A stretch of 8,808 nt of DNA, from positions 1 to 8,808 of the forward strand of contig PXCX01000238.1 in the NCBI GenBank assembly GCA_003565195.1. The letters run 5' to 3'. The notes under the pieces are model-generated. The model did no database searches. It had not been told where the DNA came from and was given only the letters and a program-made list of their open reading frames with translations. Positions 5,563 through 8,808 of the stretch are shown piece after piece; the first letter of the stretch is position 1, and every line of letters starts with the position of its first letter. The stretch comes from PVC group bacterium. Lineage in GTDB: Bacteria > Verrucomicrobiota > Kiritimatiellia > CAIKKV01 > PXCX01. The position numbers were made by a program, and so were the translations under genes.

Positions 5563-6339
5563 TTAGAAATGGAATCCGGCTGCAAAATTGAATGAATTGC
5601 GTTCGAAACGGCTTAATTCAACCTTAAACATAGTATGCCTGCCGGGATTCAGGAAGACGCCGGCAACAAAACCGAAATCGTCTTTGCCTTCCCAAGCAAT
5701 CGGTTCGCTCACTTCAAGCCTCGAAAAAGCAGGCCCGAAATAGATGCCCGCGCTGTCCATATAACTCATCCGATCGGGCCGGGTCACAAAACTGGCGGTC
5801 AGCGCAGCACGCATCTCGCTCCAGTCTAAATCGCGTCCCCCGGCATCGGCATCGGAAGCCTGGTAATGAAACGACGAATCGATACGACACCAGTATAAAC
5901 TGGCCTTCCGCATAGGATCAAAGACCAGGAAATCCAGCAACCGCATCCGGGCTCCCAGTAACCATGCAGCTTCCGATCCATAAGAAACCTGATCGATCTC
6001 CGCGTCGCTGCTTCCGACACCGCCGAGCAACGTAATCTGCGGCAGCAAGTCGTAGCCGACGAACATCATCAAGGTCTCAGCATCCCAATCCGCTCGGCGC
6101 GGAATCAATCGGTCGTCTTCCAGCCGGCGCCGCTGCAACTCGGCATATCCTCCAAAACTCCATTTTCTCGGTCCGCCATGCGGTACCGCATCCAAATGAA
6201 TTTGAGAAATACCGTCCGCTGCATACGTCCGATAAGATGTCAAGCGCCCGGTAAAACCACCAGGCGACGCCATTACCTGCGCCGGCAGGAACAGTGTTCC
6301 AATCAGCGCACCAACCCCAATCAATATAAATGTCTTCAT
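5563..6339 (-). CDS. Putative outer-membrane beta-barrel protein
   Basis: The family is not recognised. The 258-residue protein has a clear Sec signal peptide (1-24: one Lys, hydrophobic core FILIGVGALIGTLFLP, cleavage likely after VMA24). The mature part has alternating polar and hydrophobic strands with many aromatics (KWSFGGYAEL, TLMMFVGYDLL, AGIYFGPAF, GFVAGVFLNPG, TMFKVELSRF). It ends NSFNFAAGFHF with terminal Phe258 and aromatic residues at alternate positions, the C-terminal signal read by the BAM machinery. About 234 mature residues would suit a small barrel of roughly 8-12 strands. It has no operon partner: it converges on the YdjY-like gene with 24 bp between stops and diverges from smc. 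The ATG at 6337-6339 has no clear Shine-Dalgarno site. Confidence 0.8.
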   Translation of the reverse strand: MKTFILIGVGALIGTLFLPAQVMASPGGFTGRLTSYRTYAADGISQIHLDAVPHGGPRKWSFGGYAELQRRRLEDDRLIPRRADWDAETLMMFVGYDLLPQITLLGGVGSSDAEIDQVSYGSEAAWLLGARMRLLDFLVFDPMRKASLYWCRIDSSFHYQASDADAGGRDLDWSEMRAALTASFVTRPDRMSYMDSAGIYFGPAFSRLEVSEPIAWEGKDDFGFVAGVFLNPGRHTMFKVELSRFERNSFNFAAGFHF

Positions 6340-6349
6340 AATGCCTATT

Positions 6350-6379
6350 CTTATACCTCACCCGGAGGATAAAAATCAA
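6350..6379 (-). promoter_or_regulatory. Predicted promoter of the beta-barrel gene
   Basis: On the minus strand TTGATT (6379-6374), an 18-bp spacer and TATAAG (6355-6350). The expected start near 6343 would leave a leader of about four bases before the ATG at 6339. Confidence 0.5.
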
Positions 6380-6435
6380 GCTTTATTTTGAGGGATCAAA
6401 ACATTTTTTGCTTGCACTTGGGCGTCATGTCGTTT

Positions 6436-6441
6436 AGAAGG
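6436..6441 (+). promoter_or_regulatory. Shine-Dalgarno site of smc
   Basis: AGAAGG, 5 nt before the ATG at 6447. It fixes the start, which also matches the standard N-terminus of Smc proteins. Confidence 0.7.
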
Positions 6442-6446
6442 TCTGG

Positions 6447-8808
6447 ATGCACTTACAAGCTTTGGAATTAATCGGGTTCAAAAGTTTTGCCGAACGTACC
6501 CAGCTTACCTTCCGCCCCGGCTTAACGGCGATTGTCGGCCCGAACGGGTGCGGCAAAAGCAATGTTGCCGATGCCGTGCGCTGGACCTTGGGCGAACAAA
6601 GCGCCAAAGCGTTGCGCGGCGCCAAGATGGAAGATTGTATCTTCAACGGTACGGATAGCCGTAAACCCATGGGAATGGCCGAGGTAAATCTGACGTTCAG
6701 CGACTGCGAGGACGTTCTGGGCACGGAATATCATGATGTCACCGTAACCCGCCGGGTATTCCGTTCAGGGGAAGGCCAATATTTTTTGAACAAAACCCCC
6801 TGCCGGCGCAAGGATATACAGCGCTTGTTTTTGGGTACCGGCATCGGAACGGCATCCTATTCCCTCATGGAACAGGGTCGCATCGACCAGGTTCTCAGTT
6901 CACGTCCGGAAGAACGGCGCGCGGTATTTGAGGAAGCCAGCGGAATTACCCGTTTCAAGACGGACAAGAAGGAAGCGTTGCGCAAACTCGACCAGACGGA
7001 ATCCAATCTTACCCGTCTGAGCGATGTGGTTCGTGAAGTCAAAAGACAGATTGGATCGGTCCAGCGGCAGGCGGGTAAAGCGCGGCGCTATCAGGCATTG
7101 CGTGAAGAGCTGCAGACACTTGAAACGGTGCGGGCACGCAGATTGCTTGCCGGCCTGGACCGTAAATTAGCCGATTTGACAAGCGAACACACGGCGAAGA
7201 CCGAAGCCTTATCCCTCGCCGAGAGTACGATCGGCGAGTTAAACCAAAAGGAGACAGCCTTACGGGCGGAGATCGAGCAGATCGATGAAACCATCCACCG
7301 CGCGCAAGCAGCGGCAAACGATTGTCGTAACCGTCTCGAGCGTCATCGCGATCAGGCGCAGGTTAACACCGAACGGATTGCCGAACAGGAAAATCTGGCG
7401 AAGCGTGACACCGCCGAGATTGAAACAGCATCCCGCCAGCACGCCGAACAAGAAGCCTGGTTGCACAATTTACAAGACCAAATCAGCCAGACCCGGGCAC
7501 GCAAACAGCAGGCAGCATCCGAGCTTGAAGAAAAGGACCGCCAATGGCAGGAGCACGAAAAAAGCGCAGCCCGCGTTCGATCCCAAATCGAAGCATTGCA
7601 ACATGAAACCATTGAGGCAGAAAATGCGCTGGCCCGATTGCAAAATGAATTAACGGCTCTGGAACAAGCCGAGCGCACGACGGTGCTACGCAGGGAACGT
7701 CTCCTGGCCGAACAGGAACAGGCATCCAGCGTCGCGGACGCCGCTTCCGCCCGCGAACAGGAAATGAGCGGACAGATGGCATCGCTCAAAACCCGCGTCA
7801 AGGAAACCGAACAGGCGTTGAGCGAGTTGAACCAGCGACGCCAAACCGTTCTCTCCGATACCGCAAGCGTCGATGAGCGTCTCAAGGATCTGCAATCCTC
7901 GCTGGCCGGGACACAGGGGCAACTGGAAATCCTGCGGGCCGCGGAAGCCGAGGCTGAGGATTTTCCGGGCGGCGCCCGCGTTTTAATGAACGACGAACCC
8001 AGCGCCGTTCTGGGTCCGCTGGCCCATGCACTGGAAGTCGATCAAGGCTATCTACCGGCCGTGGACGTCGTCTTGCGGCCGCTGGCCGACGCCCTGCTGG
8101 TTGCCGATCGGCAGACCGCCCTGCAAGCGCTGGCCCGGCTCGCCGCGGATCATGCCGGATCGGCACGGCTGACGGCCATGCAGGCGGCGCCCGATGAGGG
8201 GGCATCGCCGAACGCGACGGCGCCCGAAGGGGACGATCTGCTGCTGAATCGTATCCGTTGCCGTGACGAAATACGACCGCTCCTGCAGCGACTGCTGGCC
8301 GGAGTTCATGTCGTTGATTCGCTGGAAGCGGTTCCGGCGGACAGCCCGCCCGGCCAACGGTGGGTCACCCGTGACGGGATGCTTTTGCGTGACGACGGTG
8401 TCTACGAGTATCGCGATCCGGCCGAGGCTGCATCCGATCCGCTGGCGCGACGCCACCGGATCCGGGAACTTGAACGGCGACAAACAACCTTTGAAACCGA
8501 AATCCGGAACTGCCGGGAGCTTCGCGACGGGTACACCCGGGAACTGACGACCACCGATACCGCCCTCGAGGAACAACGCCGGCTGCATGACGAACGGCGC
8601 CGCGCGTTGGCTCTCCAGGAGGGACAGACGCTGGTTATCGCGCGCGAAGCCGGCCAAGCCAGGCAGCGACTCGAAACCGTGGCCGCGGAGCTGGAACAAC
8701 TGGATAACCGCAATCGCGATAATGGACTCCGCAAAGGCTCGTTATCCGCGCGCATGGGCGAAGTCCACACCCAGCGTGAAAACAATCGCCGTCAGATCGC
8801 CGAACGCA
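6447..8808 (+). CDS. smc: Chromosome segregation ATPase Smc (5' part, runs off the window)
   Basis: Smc dimers with ScpA/ScpB load on DNA and extrude loops to condense and separate chromosomes. The first 787 codons are present without a stop; bacterial Smc is usually near 1150-1200 residues, so about two thirds is here. The head opens LQALELIGFKSFAER and has Walker A GPNGCGKSN (31-39), the Q-loop region WTLGEQS (46-52), the Arg57 finger in ALRG, and GTGIGTASYSLMEQGRIDQVLSSRPEERRAVFEEASGI, which is close to PVC-type Smc. Coiled coil 1 runs from about 170 to 500, the hinge from about 505 to 660 (GYLPAVDVVLRPLADALLV), and coiled coil 2 restarts near 668. The ABC signature and Walker B lie beyond the window. 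The hinge carries a low-complexity stretch (about 577-600) and ends DGMLLRDDGVYEYRDP where Smc usually has a GG motif. Confidence 0.97.
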   Translation, partial: MHLQALELIGFKSFAERTQLTFRPGLTAIVGPNGCGKSNVADAVRWTLGEQSAKALRGAKMEDCIFNGTDSRKPMGMAEVNLTFSDCEDVLGTEYHDVTVTRRVFRSGEGQYFLNKTPCRRKDIQRLFLGTGIGTASYSLMEQGRIDQVLSSRPEERRAVFEEASGITRFKTDKKEALRKLDQTESNLTRLSDVVREVKRQIGSVQRQAGKARRYQALREELQTLETVRARRLLAGLDRKLADLTSEHTAKTEALSLAESTIGELNQKETALRAEIEQIDETIHRAQAAANDCRNRLERHRDQAQVNTERIAEQENLAKRDTAEIETASRQHAEQEAWLHNLQDQISQTRARKQQAASELEEKDRQWQEHEKSAARVRSQIEALQHETIEAENALARLQNELTALEQAERTTVLRRERLLAEQEQASSVADAASAREQEMSGQMASLKTRVKETEQALSELNQRRQTVLSDTASVDERLKDLQSSLAGTQGQLEILRAAEAEAEDFPGGARVLMNDEPSAVLGPLAHALEVDQGYLPAVDVVLRPLADALLVADRQTALQALARLAADHAGSARLTAMQAAPDEGASPNATAPEGDDLLLNRIRCRDEIRPLLQRLLAGVHVVDSLEAVPADSPPGQRWVTRDGMLLRDDGVYEYRDPAEAASDPLARRHRIRELERRQTTFETEIRNCRELRDGYTRELTTTDTALEEQRRLHDERRRALALQEGQTLVIAREAGQARQRLETVAAELEQLDNRNRDNGLRKGSLSARMGEVHTQRENNRRQIAER

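Noticed and set aside
6386..6408. Palindrome TTTTGA-GGGA-TCAAAA followed by a T-run, a possible terminator
   Set aside because: The stem is AT-rich and weak, and no plus-strand gene upstream needs a terminator there. It could equally be a chance palindrome in the divergent promoter region.
6412..6440. Possible smc promoter TTGCAC-N17-TAGAAG
   Set aside because: The match is poor and the -10 would overlap the smc Shine-Dalgarno site, so translation could not use that site. No better promoter was found in 6340-6446.
7352..8785. Long open frames on the minus strand opposite smc
   Set aside because: They lie antisense to an uninterrupted, clearly recognisable smc frame, are rich in Ser/Arg/Cys as expected of shadow frames, and match no known domain.
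1..8808. CRISPR array, transposase, phage or toxin-antitoxin genes
   Set aside because: I looked on both strands and saw no regular spacer-repeat pattern and no matching protein motifs. The only repeat is the GAACC type described above.

Overview
The window reads as chromosomal core DNA of a Gram-negative (two-membrane) bacterium, moderately GC-rich. It holds eight protein genes and one tRNA. Two things point, at low to moderate confidence, to the PVC superphylum (Verrucomicrobiota or Kiritimatiellota-like): the wording of the Smc head motifs, and a protein with a YdjY-like domain. No transposase, integrase, phage gene, CRISPR array or rRNA is visible.

Positions 4-3882 (minus strand) hold a housekeeping block read in the order ispE - tRNA-Gln(UUG) - prs - rplY - pth - rpsF. 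It covers isoprenoid precursor synthesis, glutamine decoding, PRPP synthesis, ribosomal protein bL25 (CTC type), peptidyl-tRNA hydrolase and ribosomal protein bS6. Gaps are short (18 to 80 bp), and one recognisable promoter precedes ispE, so the block looks like one operon with a tRNA inside it. The ispE reading frame has no stop before the tRNA. It runs 50 nt into the tRNA gene and stops in the T-stem, so tRNA maturation should cut the 3' end off the ispE message.

Positions 3883-4059 are a divergent promoter region. It carries a short tandem GAACC-type repeat and a promoter for each side. The plus-strand gene at 4060-5538 encodes an exported or membrane-anchored 492-residue protein. Its N-terminal half looks like a YdjY domain and its end weakly resembles ExbD. 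An 18-bp perfect inverted repeat brackets the gene: one copy lies in the promoter region (3979-3996) and the other begins directly after its stop codon (5539-5556). A convergent gene (5563-6339, minus) encodes a small protein with a signal peptide and an outer-membrane beta-barrel-type C-terminus.

Positions 6447-8808 (plus) hold the first 787 codons of smc, the chromosome condensation ATPase. The gene is open at the right edge of the window: the N-terminal ATPase half, first coiled coil, hinge and start of the second coiled coil are present.

The points most worth a second look are the ispE/tRNA-Gln overlap, the inverted repeat around the YdjY-like gene, and three predicted promoters that lie only a few bases from their start codons, which would give leaderless or nearly leaderless mRNAs.
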